In this document: in pieces, positions 1 through 9,463 of the stretch
How positions within the stretch are numbered: position 1 is the stretch's first letter
How the letters are laid out: the number at the start of each line of letters is the position of its first letter
NCBI GenBank assembly: GCA_023261045.1
Contig: JALRJZ010000006.1
Location: forward strand, 1 to 32,500
DNA length: 32,500 nt
Direction of reading: 5' to 3'
DNA from: Akkermansiaceae bacterium
GTDB taxonomy: Bacteria; Verrucomicrobiota; Verrucomicrobiia; Verrucomicrobiales; Akkermansiaceae
Program-made: the position numbers and the translations under genes
Notes under the pieces: generated by a model
The model's database searches: none
What the model saw: only the letters and a program-made list of their open reading frames with translations
What the model was told of the DNA's origin: nothing

Positions 1-747
1 ATAAGGTCCGTAGACCGGTAGTCCATCGGCAGCCCAAGCAAGAATCGGAGAATGCTGAGTGACCTCTGCTGTGCTTTCTGTATAGCGGTTGGTCACCGCA
101 TCATAATCCACATGATCTCCGAGCTGATAACGTAAGCCAATAGGCTGTGCGTGGTAGTGATAGTGATTCATCGCCTGGTGAGCATAGGCAGGATCAAAAG
201 TTACCTTTTCATTGTGATAGCCGTCCCGATTCCACACTCCATCCCCCCTCAATCCATTTACCGGGGTCGCGTCCATCGAACTTGCGCTCACGTAGGAAAA
301 GGCATCTCGCATATCAAACATTGAAACACCATTGACCATACACCCTGTCGCTCCAAGACCCGTGGAGGTCTTCACCTCAGGAATGACGGGAGTTCGCGGG
401 ATCCGGTAAATCTTCGCTAGATTGGAAGGAAAATTCGGAAAACCTGCTGATTTCCCCTCGTCAAGATACCAAGGGCCCATGATGTGACCTGCTAGACCTG
501 AGCTGCGAATATAAACCCAATTTGCAGAATAAGAAATCTGATTCACTCCCGCGTAAGTGGGTAACGATTGCACTCCCGCCCCACGGCTCCATGTCGTCAC
601 ACTCGCTCCACTGGCTTCTTCAGCGGTTGACTCAAACAAACGCGCGTAATTGCTCGCATCCTTTTTGTGCCACGATGAGAGCTGCGGGAATCCGAATCCT
701 GAGTGCGAAGCGATACCGAGTAATAGGGCAATTCTGATCGCTCTCAT
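1..747 (-). CDS. YHYH-domain secreted protein (partial, C-terminus beyond the left edge)
   Basis: Reverse-strand frame open from ATG at 747 to the edge (249 codons): MRAIRIALLLGIASHSGFGFPQLSSW... with NHYHYHAQPIGLRYQLGDHV and HSPILAWAADGLPVYGPY, which match the YHYH family signature. Hydrophobic N-terminus looks like a signal peptide. An in-frame alternative ATG lies at 774. Not in the ORF track because there is no stop inside the window. Confidence 0.85.
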   Translation of the reverse strand, partial: MRAIRIALLLGIASHSGFGFPQLSSWHKKDASNYARLFESTAEEASGASVTTWSRGAGVQSLPTYAGVNQISYSANWVYIRSSGLAGHIMGPWYLDEGKSAGFPNFPSNLAKIYRIPRTPVIPEVKTSTGLGATGCMVNGVSMFDMRDAFSYVSASSMDATPVNGLRGDGVWNRDGYHNEKVTFDPAYAHQAMNHYHYHAQPIGLRYQLGDHVDYDAVTNRYTESTAEVTQHSPILAWAADGLPVYGPY

Positions 748-948
748 CTGACTGATCTGACTGATCGCTCTCATCCGAGAATAAAACCCCGTTGGGACTG
801 AAAAGTTGCAGAAGAATCGCTGAGGACTTTGCGTATCAAATGCGGTGGATCTTCGTTTTTAAAAGGGACCTCTATGCTCAACCGCTACGATTTTTGATTT
901 TTCAATATTCTTGCGCCCTCCTCTCAACCTTCTAGCTTACCGGTTACT

Positions 949-1959
949 ATGAGTCGTCTGAAAGTTCACAATGCCATGTGGCCCGGTCTTGTCGGGAAGG
1001 AAGAAGGGACCGATCACCCTCCGATCTCTCTTGAGAGAATGCTCGAACTCACCGTCAACGCTGAAGTCGATGGACAAAAATATGACGGGATCGACTTCTT
1101 CCTCTTTCATCCTCATATCGATCCAGATGCTTCTGATGACACTTACAAGCAAATCGCCGATCAAGTCGCCTCGCACAACCTCACAATTGGAACGATTGTC
1201 GCTCCAGTGTGGCAAGGCACGGTAGGTGGCCCAGCCTTTGGATCTCAGGAAGATCGCGACAACTTTGTTCTCGCGGTTGAAAAAGCCTGTCGAGCAGCGT
1301 CCATTTTTAAGACGCATGGTGTTCGTCAATACGGTACAATTCGCATTGATACCGCCGGTAGTGTTGAAGACTGGGCTCAAGACCCTGCAGGTAATACGGC
1401 CCTGGCTGCCGAAACAATTAAACGAGCCGCACAAGTCGCCGCGGATCATGGGGAGCGCCTTGCCATGGAGGGAGAAATCTGCTGGGGAGGTATTCATTCG
1501 TGGAAAGACACCCTTGATTTGTTAGAGGCAATTGGACTCCCTGAGACCGTCGGATTTCAATCAGACCTTGCCCATACTTACCTCTATCTTCTTGGCTACA
1601 ATGCCCCCGAGCACGCTCTGGTAAAAGAAGGCCATACCGACGAAGAGTTTTGGCCTGCTTATCGCTCTATGGTCGACAAGCTTCGCCCATGGACGATCGA
1701 CTTCCACGTTGCTCAAAATGATGGGACGGTTCATGGCACGGGTGCGCATGATAAAACCGGGCGTCACTGCCCTGCCGATGATCCGAATGGAAAGCTCGAT
1801 ATTGTGGCCTGTTCCTCCGAATGGCTTAAAGATCACGCAGATCGAAAGATCGAGCACATTTGCTGGGATGGATGTATGTTTGACAATAGCCTGCTCGAAG
1901 ACTCATCGACTTGGAATACCATTCTCGAAACCATGATCCAAGTTCGCGAGGCTCAGTGA
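949..1959 (+). CDS. Sugar phosphate isomerase/epimerase-like TIM-barrel protein
   Basis: 336-aa ORF; xylose-isomerase-like TIM-barrel features ([50 protein letters not shown]). Starts an apparent two-gene operon. Confidence 0.8.
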   Translation: MSRLKVHNAMWPGLVGKEEGTDHPPISLERMLELTVNAEVDGQKYDGIDFFLFHPHIDPDASDDTYKQIADQVASHNLTIGTIVAPVWQGTVGGPAFGSQEDRDNFVLAVEKACRAASIFKTHGVRQYGTIRIDTAGSVEDWAQDPAGNTALAAETIKRAAQVAADHGERLAMEGEICWGGIHSWKDTLDLLEAIGLPETVGFQSDLAHTYLYLLGYNAPEHALVKEGHTDEEFWPAYRSMVDKLRPWTIDFHVAQNDGTVHGTGAHDKTGRHCPADDPNGKLDIVACSSEWLKDHADRKIEHICWDGCMFDNSLLEDSSTWNTILETMIQVREAQ

Positions 1960-2001
1960 TCGCGTTTCAAACGTCTCAACTTTTTAACAGACCTTATTAC
2001 C

Positions 2002-3153
2002 ATGAATAAAAAACCAGTCCGTATTGGTGTCGTCGGCTATGGCTTTATGGGGCGCACTCATTCGAATGCCTACAGCCAACTAGATCACTTTTTTGATACT
2101 CAACACGTTCCTGTGCGTCAGGTCATTTGCGGTCGCTCTGAAGAAAAGGTGAAAGCATTCGCTCAAAAATGGGGCTATGCAGACACCGAAACTGATTGGC
2201 GTGAGCTCGTCAGACGAGATGACGTCGACGCCATCGACATCTGCACTCCAAATGATTCTCACTACGACATTGCCATGGCAGCCATCGAAAATGGCAAAAT
2301 GGTTCTGTGTGAGAAGCCCCTTGCGCTCAATGGAGGCCAAGGTCTCAAGATGGTTGAAGCCATCGAAGCTTCCGGTCTAGCCAATCTCGTATGGTATAAC
2401 TATCGCTTTCTCCCGGCTGTCACTCTTGCCAAAAAAATCGTCGACTCAGGAGAACTTGGGCGGATCTTCCACTACCGTGCCAATTTCCTCCAAGACTGGA
2501 CGATGTCAGAAGACTTACCTCAAGGGGGAGAAGCTCTGTGGCGACTTGATGCCGCTTCGGCAGGCTCCGGAGTCACTGGTGATCTTCTTGCCCACAACAT
2601 TGATTGTGCCCGTTGGATCAACGGAGATATTGTCAGTGTCTCGGCAATGACAGAGACATTCATTAAAGAGCGGGTTCATCAAGAAACCGGAGAGCGCCAC
2701 CCCGTTACTATCGACGATGCCTGCGCCTTCTTAGCTCGGTTCGAAAATGGCTCGATGGCAATTTTTGAATCAACGCGCTATGCCCGCGAGCACAAAGCGT
2801 TAAAAACTTTCGAAATCAACGGTCAAAACAAATCCCTTTCTTGGGATCTCCATGACTTAAATCGTTTATCTTATTTCGATCACAATGTGCCGGGAGAAAC
2901 GCGAGGATGGTCAAGCATCCACGTTTCGGATGGAGATCATCCCTACACCGGAAATTGGTGGGTGCCAGGACTCTGCCTCGGCTACGAGCACTCGTTTGTC
3001 CATGGTGCGGTCGAGTTCATGAAGCATCTCGACAACCCGCAAGAATCAAAGGCATTTCCCGATTTCCGAAATGCGCTAGGCACCCAGTATGTCTGTGATG
3101 CGGTTTTAGAATCCGCAAAAACTGGACAATGGGTTGATGTTCAACGGGTCTAA
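2002..3153 (+). CDS. Gfo/Idh/MocA-family oxidoreductase
   Basis: N-terminal Rossmann motif [53 protein letters not shown]; 42-nt gap from the upstream CDS. Confidence 0.93.
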   Translation: MNKKPVRIGVVGYGFMGRTHSNAYSQLDHFFDTQHVPVRQVICGRSEEKVKAFAQKWGYADTETDWRELVRRDDVDAIDICTPNDSHYDIAMAAIENGKMVLCEKPLALNGGQGLKMVEAIEASGLANLVWYNYRFLPAVTLAKKIVDSGELGRIFHYRANFLQDWTMSEDLPQGGEALWRLDAASAGSGVTGDLLAHNIDCARWINGDIVSVSAMTETFIKERVHQETGERHPVTIDDACAFLARFENGSMAIFESTRYAREHKALKTFEINGQNKSLSWDLHDLNRLSYFDHNVPGETRGWSSIHVSDGDHPYTGNWWVPGLCLGYEHSFVHGAVEFMKHLDNPQESKAFPDFRNALGTQYVCDAVLESAKTGQWVDVQRV

Positions 3154-3309
3154 CTCAAGGCCGCGAGGCCCACACTTTGATTGATCCTTCAGGACATTCT
3201 GAGTCCTCGAAATGCCCGGATTCTCATATTGATACACAAGAGGCTCAACGCACAAGGATCACTCAAAAACCACCATGCGCTCAGGACGAATTCAATTTAC
3301 TTCTCAACA

Positions 3310-3597
3310 ATGTTTCAAAAAACTCTGCATTTCGCTGTGACCATCGCGTTGGGGCTCATTGCCTTCTGCCAAGTGAGATCCACCCTCTTCGATCGAAGTG
3401 ACGGACTGAGTAGCTTGGTCGAGGCTGGAGATAAAATCAGATTCACATCAACCGGGCACGACACCCAAGGAGTCTGGGTAAAGGTGAAGGAGATTCACAA
3501 AAACCACCTCATTATCGAGAGCGGAAAACCTGCTGCAGATGTGTGGATCAGGCGAGATGCGATTAGCTCCCTAAGGGTCATGCCAAAAGACGAGTAA
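3310..3597 (+). CDS. Small hypothetical membrane/secreted protein
   Basis: ATG at 3310 gives MFQKTLHFAVTIALGLIAFCQVRST..., a single N-terminal hydrophobic segment. The longer ORF from 3181 uses a TTG start and looks like an over-extension. Confidence 0.55.
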   Translation: MFQKTLHFAVTIALGLIAFCQVRSTLFDRSDGLSSLVEAGDKIRFTSTGHDTQGVWVKVKEIHKNHLIIESGKPAADVWIRRDAISSLRVMPKDE

Positions 3598-3691
3598 GTT
3601 CAGCGATCTTCACTGACTCGAAGGGTTTCTACGACCCCCCCTGACTCATCGCGCAAGAAACAATCAGCAGCGCTCGCTGAGGCACTCCACT

Positions 3692-6600
3692 CTAGCTCAG
3701 GTAGCTCGCGAGCTCACGATTGAGCGCTGGGCTTGGGTTGACGTAGAATTCCTCTCCCGCTTCGATGGTCACTCTTCGGCCCGCTCCATTTTGGATATGC
3801 AATAAAACCGGCGCTTTCCCCGGATACTCGGCCAAAATACTTTTGATTTTTTCGAGATCGTTGTCGTTGTGACGACCCGACCAAAGGGTTAATTCTAAGG
3901 TTCCCTTTTTCCCAGGTTTGCGAACTTTAAGCTCTTTAATCTGAGACCCAGAGAGCCTTCTTTGCTCAGTGCGGTCGTCGACGGTGACTTGTGCCTTAAA
4001 CTGGATGACTTTTCCCGCCTCCATCAAACCAGCATCGCGAGCTGGTAGATAACTCTCGCTCCAGCAAACCATCTCCCGATCTCCGGTGAAATCTTGGACA
4101 CTGAGTACTCCAAAAGGTTTACCCGCTTTGGTCACCTTATGCTCCACACTCCTAACCATCCCCGCGAAAGAAAAACGAGCCCTCTTATCTCGTAGGTCCA
4201 AATCATCCAAGAGTCCTAGTTTTACAAATCGATCAGAGTCGACAACCCCTCTAAACTTATCCAGCGGATGTCCTGTGACATAAAAACCAAGCAATTCCTT
4301 TTCATGCTCGAGGCGTTCGTCTTTGGGCCACTCCTCCAAACCGCCAAATTCGTTTGAAGCGGCAGGAGCTGAAGAAAACTCCATCGCATCAAACAAGCCT
4401 CCTTGACCAGAGGCACGATCTTTTTGAGCACTACTTGCACTAGCAACAACCTTCTCAAGCCGGTCCGTCATCGCGGCTCGGGTTTCCCCGGTCCAGTCTA
4501 AAGCACCCGCTTTGATCAGGTTTTCAAGAATCCGCTTATTGATCACTTTGGAATCCAATCGGTTACAAAAGTCGTCTAAGGATTCAAATTCACCGTGAGC
4601 CACGCGATTTTCAATTGCCAGCTTCATTGCCGCTGAGCCCACATTCTTAATGGCAGCAAGCCCGTAACGGATCGCTCGTTTCCCACCGAGAACATCTTCC
4701 GGAGCAAACCTCAACATCGATTTGTTAAGGTCTGGTGGGAGAATTTCAAAACCCATCCGAAAACATTCATTCACAAAGACACCAATCTTGTCGGTATTGT
4801 TGATCTCGTTTGAGAGAAGAGCCGAGAGAAACTCGATCGGAAAATTCGCCTTTAGAAATCCCGTCCAGTAGGAGATGAATCCATAACAAGCTGAGTGGGA
4901 TTTATTAAATCCATAGCCGGCGAAACCGGCGATCTTATCGAAGATAAGATTCGCATTGCGTTCATCAATGTCATTGGTTTGCTTCGCTCCGGCAACAAAG
5001 ATCTCACGCTGCTTCGCCATTTCTTCGGGCTTCTTTTTACCCATTGCTCGACGAAGGATATCTGCTCCTCCTAGAGTGTAGCCTGCTAATAGCTTTGCGG
5101 CATTTTGAACCTGCTCTTGGTAAATCATCACCCCGTAGGTATTGCCACAAATCTCCTCCAGCAGAGGGTGCTCATACTTCGGCTGGGAGCGCCCCTCTTT
5201 GACCTCAATCATCTGGTCAATGTATTGCATCGCTCCAGGGCGATAGAGAGCGAGCAAGTCGATGATATCCTCAATTTTATTGATCCCATACTTCCGGCAA
5301 GTTTCGACCATCCCTCCACTTTCCAACTGAAAAACACCCATCGTCTCGCCGGCGTTTAACATTTTAAAAGTCACCTCATCCTCTAAGGAGATTTCGTAGA
5401 TATCGAAATCAGGTGTGTGCTCATGGATGTGATCGACCGCTTCTTGGATCACGGTCATGTTTTTTAAACCAAGGAAATCCATCTTCAGCAGACCCACATC
5501 AGTGATCGCTCCCATGTCGTATTGCGTGACAATCTCGCCCTCGTTACCGCGGGTCAGGGGGACATGCTCATCGAGGGGCCGATCCCCAATCACCACCCCT
5601 GCGGCATGAACTCCCTGGTTGCGGGTCAACCCTTCTAGCTTTAACGCATAGTCCCAGAGTTCTCGATAAGTTGCGCTACTTTCGATGCGTTCACGGAGTT
5701 CCTCTTTTTCCTCAAACTCCTTGGCCAACTTTACCCCGGGCTTTGCCTCGATCATTTTAGCAATTTGATCCGCCTCTCCGTAACTAATCCCCATGACACG
5801 AGCGACATCACGGATGACCGATTTCGCGCCCATCGTTCCATAGGTAATAATATGAGAAACATTGCGCTCACCGTATTTACGCCGGACATAATCAATGACC
5901 TCGGGCCTTCTGGTTTGGCAAAAATCAATGTCAACATCGGGAGGCGAGACCCGCTCAGGATTGAGGAATCTCTCAAACAATAAACCAAATCGAATGGGGC
6001 AAATATCGGTAATGCCCATCGTATAAGCAACTAAGGAACCCGCTGCGGAGCCCCGACCCGGCCCCACTGGGATCTTATGGTCCTTTGCCCAATTAATAAA
6101 ATCAGCAGTAATTAGGAAATAAGAAGCAAACTTGAGATCCACAATCGTTTGAATCTCATATTCAAGGCGCTCAATTAACGTGGCATCTGATTGCGCTTTT
6201 TCTTTACCATAGCGCTTTTCGAGTCCCTGAAAACAGAGTTCACGAAAGTGATCATTTGGGTGAGATCCATCGTCGGGTTGATATTCTGGGTATTTTTCAG
6301 AAGAAGTCGGATCGAGTACAAAATCCACCTGGCAGCGATCAGCAATCTCCAAAGTCGCGTCACAGCAACCAGGATACTCCGCAAAGAGCGACCTCATTTC
6401 TTCGGCCGTTTTAAAGTAAACTTCCGGTGAATAGCGAAGACGATTCTCATCAATGAGGAGGCGACTCGTCCCAATACAAATCATGACGTCATGAGCCTCG
6501 TGATCTTCCCGATTTAAAAAATGAACATCGTTGGCTGCAACAAGTTTAACATCCATTTCCTGAGCAAACTTAGAGAGGGATTCACGGATCTTGACTTGTT

Positions 6601-7153
6601 GCTCCATCCCATGGTGGTGAATCTCGAAGAAAAAATTCTCCTTCCCATAGATCTCAATCAGCTCTTGGGCACTCTCTCGGGCCAAATCCTCCTGATCCTG
6701 AAGGATAAACTCATTGATCGGTCCTGAAAGACAACCACTTAGGCAAATGATTCCCTCCCGGTATTGCTTCAGGATCTCACGATCAACCCTCGGCTTCCCA
6801 TAATACATCCCTTCCAAGTGCCCTTTGGACACCAGTTTCTGCAGGTTATTCCACCCAGTATTATTCTCCGCCAGCAGAGTCAAATGGCAGGCTCTCTTGC
6901 GACCCACGACTTCTTTCTTATCCTCCATCGACCCGGGAGCGAGGTAAATTTCACACCCTAAAATTGGCTTCACCCCAGCGTCCTTGCAGGCTTTGTAAAA
7001 ACTGATCGCTCCAAAGAGATTTCCATGATCCGTCATGGCCACCGCGGGCATCCCTAATTCTGCTGCTCGTGCTGCGACTTCCTTAGTTCGGCAAGCTCCA
7101 TCGAGTGTCGAATACTCGGTGTGTAAATGGAGATGAACAAAGGAGTCAGACAT
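3692..7153 (-). CDS. dnaE: DNA polymerase III subunit alpha
   Basis: 1153 aa; PHP domain HLHLHTEYSTLDGA/AMTDHGNLFGA, polymerase motif PPDVDIDFCQTRRPEVIDYV, GPGRGSAAGSLVAY, GVHAAGVVIG, C-terminal OB-fold region. Confidence 0.98.
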   Translation of the reverse strand: MSDSFVHLHLHTEYSTLDGACRTKEVAARAAELGMPAVAMTDHGNLFGAISFYKACKDAGVKPILGCEIYLAPGSMEDKKEVVGRKRACHLTLLAENNTGWNNLQKLVSKGHLEGMYYGKPRVDREILKQYREGIICLSGCLSGPINEFILQDQEDLARESAQELIEIYGKENFFFEIHHHGMEQQVKIRESLSKFAQEMDVKLVAANDVHFLNREDHEAHDVMICIGTSRLLIDENRLRYSPEVYFKTAEEMRSLFAEYPGCCDATLEIADRCQVDFVLDPTSSEKYPEYQPDDGSHPNDHFRELCFQGLEKRYGKEKAQSDATLIERLEYEIQTIVDLKFASYFLITADFINWAKDHKIPVGPGRGSAAGSLVAYTMGITDICPIRFGLLFERFLNPERVSPPDVDIDFCQTRRPEVIDYVRRKYGERNVSHIITYGTMGAKSVIRDVARVMGISYGEADQIAKMIEAKPGVKLAKEFEEKEELRERIESSATYRELWDYALKLEGLTRNQGVHAAGVVIGDRPLDEHVPLTRGNEGEIVTQYDMGAITDVGLLKMDFLGLKNMTVIQEAVDHIHEHTPDFDIYEISLEDEVTFKMLNAGETMGVFQLESGGMVETCRKYGINKIEDIIDLLALYRPGAMQYIDQMIEVKEGRSQPKYEHPLLEEICGNTYGVMIYQEQVQNAAKLLAGYTLGGADILRRAMGKKKPEEMAKQREIFVAGAKQTNDIDERNANLIFDKIAGFAGYGFNKSHSACYGFISYWTGFLKANFPIEFLSALLSNEINNTDKIGVFVNECFRMGFEILPPDLNKSMLRFAPEDVLGGKRAIRYGLAAIKNVGSAAMKLAIENRVAHGEFESLDDFCNRLDSKVINKRILENLIKAGALDWTGETRAAMTDRLEKVVASASSAQKDRASGQGGLFDAMEFSSAPAASNEFGGLEEWPKDERLEHEKELLGFYVTGHPLDKFRGVVDSDRFVKLGLLDDLDLRDKRARFSFAGMVRSVEHKVTKAGKPFGVLSVQDFTGDREMVCWSESYLPARDAGLMEAGKVIQFKAQVTVDDRTEQRRLSGSQIKELKVRKPGKKGTLELTLWSGRHNDNDLEKIKSILAEYPGKAPVLLHIQNGAGRRVTIEAGEEFYVNPSPALNRELASYLS

Positions 7154-7332
7154 CGCTCTTGATGATGAACTCTGAATTTAAATGGGAGAACTCTCAAATG
7201 AAAATGCGAAACGATTGTGAATAAGTTCCCCTTCCAGAAGAGAAAGTCGCAAGGAAATCAGTGAACGCAAAAGAATCATCAGAATGCTCTTCTTTTCGTT
7301 CGCAACATCCGCAATTGCTGGTAAACCGAAGT

Positions 7333-8382
7333 ATGCGTGTGTTGTTAGTCGCTCTCACCATTCTCCCGACCCTTCCTCTTTTTTCACAAAGTGAGAATAG
7401 GGCCACTCTGACATTGGTGAAAGAAGCCGGATACAACGAAATGGAAATCGATCTTGATATCGATCTCTTAGGCGCTTCGAACGACACCTCATTTCTCTCT
7501 GGTACTATTGAAGTGACCTTAAACATCCATCCAGAAAATCACCAAACAGATGAGCTCACTCTCGACGCCGCCGAGGTTTCAGCATCCGATTTTACGTTAA
7601 AAAAACCGGGGTTTTTTACCAACTACAACTTCGAGGCAAAAGGGCTTAAAATGGCTGCAGATACCGTCAACCCACCCGGGGTCGTCGATCCAGCCACCGG
7701 AGATTTCGACGCCTCGCAATATCGGCTTTCGATTACCGAAGGTGTCCTCTCTGGAAGTGCCTACACTCTTGCAACAGGTTCGATAGAAATTGATCCCCCT
7801 GTCGATTTTTCTTCCCTTCCTATCGAGGGCGTTGGAACGGGTAGCGGAACGGTAGCCGTGACGCCAACCACCCGCACCGGGAACCGGCAGAACTACAATG
7901 TGGTTCTCGTGATCCCCGTGACCTTGAGCCAAACCCTTGAGAATATTCAAGATACTGGATTTAGCGCCACAACCGACCTCGCCGGAACCATTAAAGCCGT
8001 CGGCACAACCTATGTGGATCTTTTAGACTATCCAAGTTGGGCAGAGGTTCAGGGCCTCGCTGAAAACACGCAGAATGAGAGTGGACTCAATCCAGAGATT
8101 TCCAACTATCTGCTCTTCTCACTTGGGTTTGGTCGAGACAATGCGCCAAATCAGCTTTGGGAGCGTCGAACAACAGGCTTTTCGCTGAGGGTTGGACCAG
8201 GGCGTATCGGGAATGATCTGATTATCCAGTGGTCTGCCGATGGACTCAACTGGGAACGTGTCCCACAAGCATCCATGATTTCTGGCAGCAGTCTCATTGA
8301 GAAGTATAGCACTCCACCTCAAACTCTCGTGGGATTTGGGAATACTCAACGACGTTTCTACCGAGTCATCACCGCTCCCTAA
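7333..8382 (+). CDS. Secreted hypothetical protein with a C-terminal WSADGLNWERV/FYRV module
   Basis: ATG at 7333 gives signal-peptide-like MRVLLVALTILPTLPLFSQ. C-terminus (YLLFSLGFGRDN...LIIQWSADGLNWERV...RRFYRVITAP) resembles modules common in Verrucomicrobiota secreted proteins. Confidence 0.7.
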   Translation: MRVLLVALTILPTLPLFSQSENRATLTLVKEAGYNEMEIDLDIDLLGASNDTSFLSGTIEVTLNIHPENHQTDELTLDAAEVSASDFTLKKPGFFTNYNFEAKGLKMAADTVNPPGVVDPATGDFDASQYRLSITEGVLSGSAYTLATGSIEIDPPVDFSSLPIEGVGTGSGTVAVTPTTRTGNRQNYNVVLVIPVTLSQTLENIQDTGFSATTDLAGTIKAVGTTYVDLLDYPSWAEVQGLAENTQNESGLNPEISNYLLFSLGFGRDNAPNQLWERRTTGFSLRVGPGRIGNDLIIQWSADGLNWERVPQASMISGSSLIEKYSTPPQTLVGFGNTQRRFYRVITAP

Positions 8383-9353
8383 TTGTCCTGGCCTGAGATC
8401 GAAGCGCTCAGATCAGCCTCGATCGCCGCAAGCACATCTTGTTCCGGGCGGAAGTCAGCTGCATGATAAGAACTTCTGACAAGCGGTCCGCTCGCGACGT
8501 GCCGAAATCCTTTGTTAAGAGCGACTTCTTTCCATTCATCAAATCTCTCGGGAGTGACGTATTCCACGACTGGGAGATGCATGGGTGTTGGACGCAAGTA
8601 TTGCCCGAGCGTTAATACCGTTACATCCGCGGCAAGAAGGTCATCGAAAGCTTGCAGGATTTCATCAGGCTTTTCACCAAGTCCAAGCATCATTCCACTT
8701 TTCGTAGCGACCTTGCCATTGGCAATCGACTTTGCCTTTTTCAAGACTGAGAGCGAACGCTCATAACGAGCTCGACTTCTCACCAATGGAGTCAACCGCT
8801 CTACCGTCTCTAAATTGTGATTAAAAATATGTGGCTTGGCTTCCATCACCATCTCAAGAGCCCAATCCTTGTCGTTAAAATCCGGGACAAGAACCTCGAT
8901 AATAATCCCAGGGTTCGCGCGACGAACCTCGCGAATTGTTTCTTGAAAGTGCTTGGCTCCACCATCCTCAAGATCATCACGAGCGACTGCCGTGATCACC
9001 ACGTGATTTAAGTTCATTCTCTTGGTGGCTTCAGCAACCCGCAGAGGCTCATCTTCTTCCAGCGCATCTGGCTTCGCTGTTTTAACCGCGCAAAAACCAC
9101 ATGCACGCGTACACTTCTCACCAGCGATCATGAAGGTTGCCGTTCCTTGCCCCCAACACTCCCAACGGTTAGGACATTGCGCCTCCTCGCAAACTGTCAC
9201 TAAGTTTAAGTCCGAGACCAGAGATTTGGTATCCCAAAAAACGGGATTGTTTGGGAGCCTGACTTTAATCCACGGAGGCTTCTTATCAAGATGCAGGGAG
9301 GCATCCATCTTCATCCTAGGACCAAAGTTTTTGCTACTACCGCAACCACTCAT
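8379..9353 (-). CDS. lipA: Lipoyl synthase (radical SAM)
   Basis: CEEAQCPNRWECWGQGTATFMIAGEKCTRACGFCAV (LipA cluster plus CxxxCxxC radical-SAM motif), GLGEKPDEILQAFDDL, GQYLRPTPMHLPVVEYVTPERF. Confidence 0.97.
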   Translation of the reverse strand: MSGCGSSKNFGPRMKMDASLHLDKKPPWIKVRLPNNPVFWDTKSLVSDLNLVTVCEEAQCPNRWECWGQGTATFMIAGEKCTRACGFCAVKTAKPDALEEDEPLRVAEATKRMNLNHVVITAVARDDLEDGGAKHFQETIREVRRANPGIIIEVLVPDFNDKDWALEMVMEAKPHIFNHNLETVERLTPLVRSRARYERSLSVLKKAKSIANGKVATKSGMMLGLGEKPDEILQAFDDLLAADVTVLTLGQYLRPTPMHLPVVEYVTPERFDEWKEVALNKGFRHVASGPLVRSSYHAADFRPEQDVLAAIEADLSASISGQDN

Positions 9354-9412
9354 GAGTCCTACCTACTCCCTCTGACTGAGAGACGCAACGCCCGAAATAG
9401 GAACTCAATGAC

Positions 9413-9446
9413 AAAAAAGGCTCTTTGCTTCCTGCAAAGATGAGCC
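9413..9446 (-). terminator. Rho-independent terminator downstream of the 9464-10315 lipoprotein gene
   Basis: Reverse strand: GGCTCatCTTTGC-aggaa-GCAAAGaGCC followed by TTTTTT. Confidence 0.8.
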
Positions 9447-9463
9447 TCCCCATCGACAGCCTA

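Noticed and set aside
937-1497. 186-aa reverse ORF opposite the TIM-barrel gene
   Set aside because: Lies antisense to a well-supported CDS, with a composition and product that match no family; a shadow ORF.
3650-3690. Small CAGCG/CGCTG inverted repeat downstream of dnaE
   Set aside because: Short, tiny loop and weak T-tract; insufficient to call a terminator.
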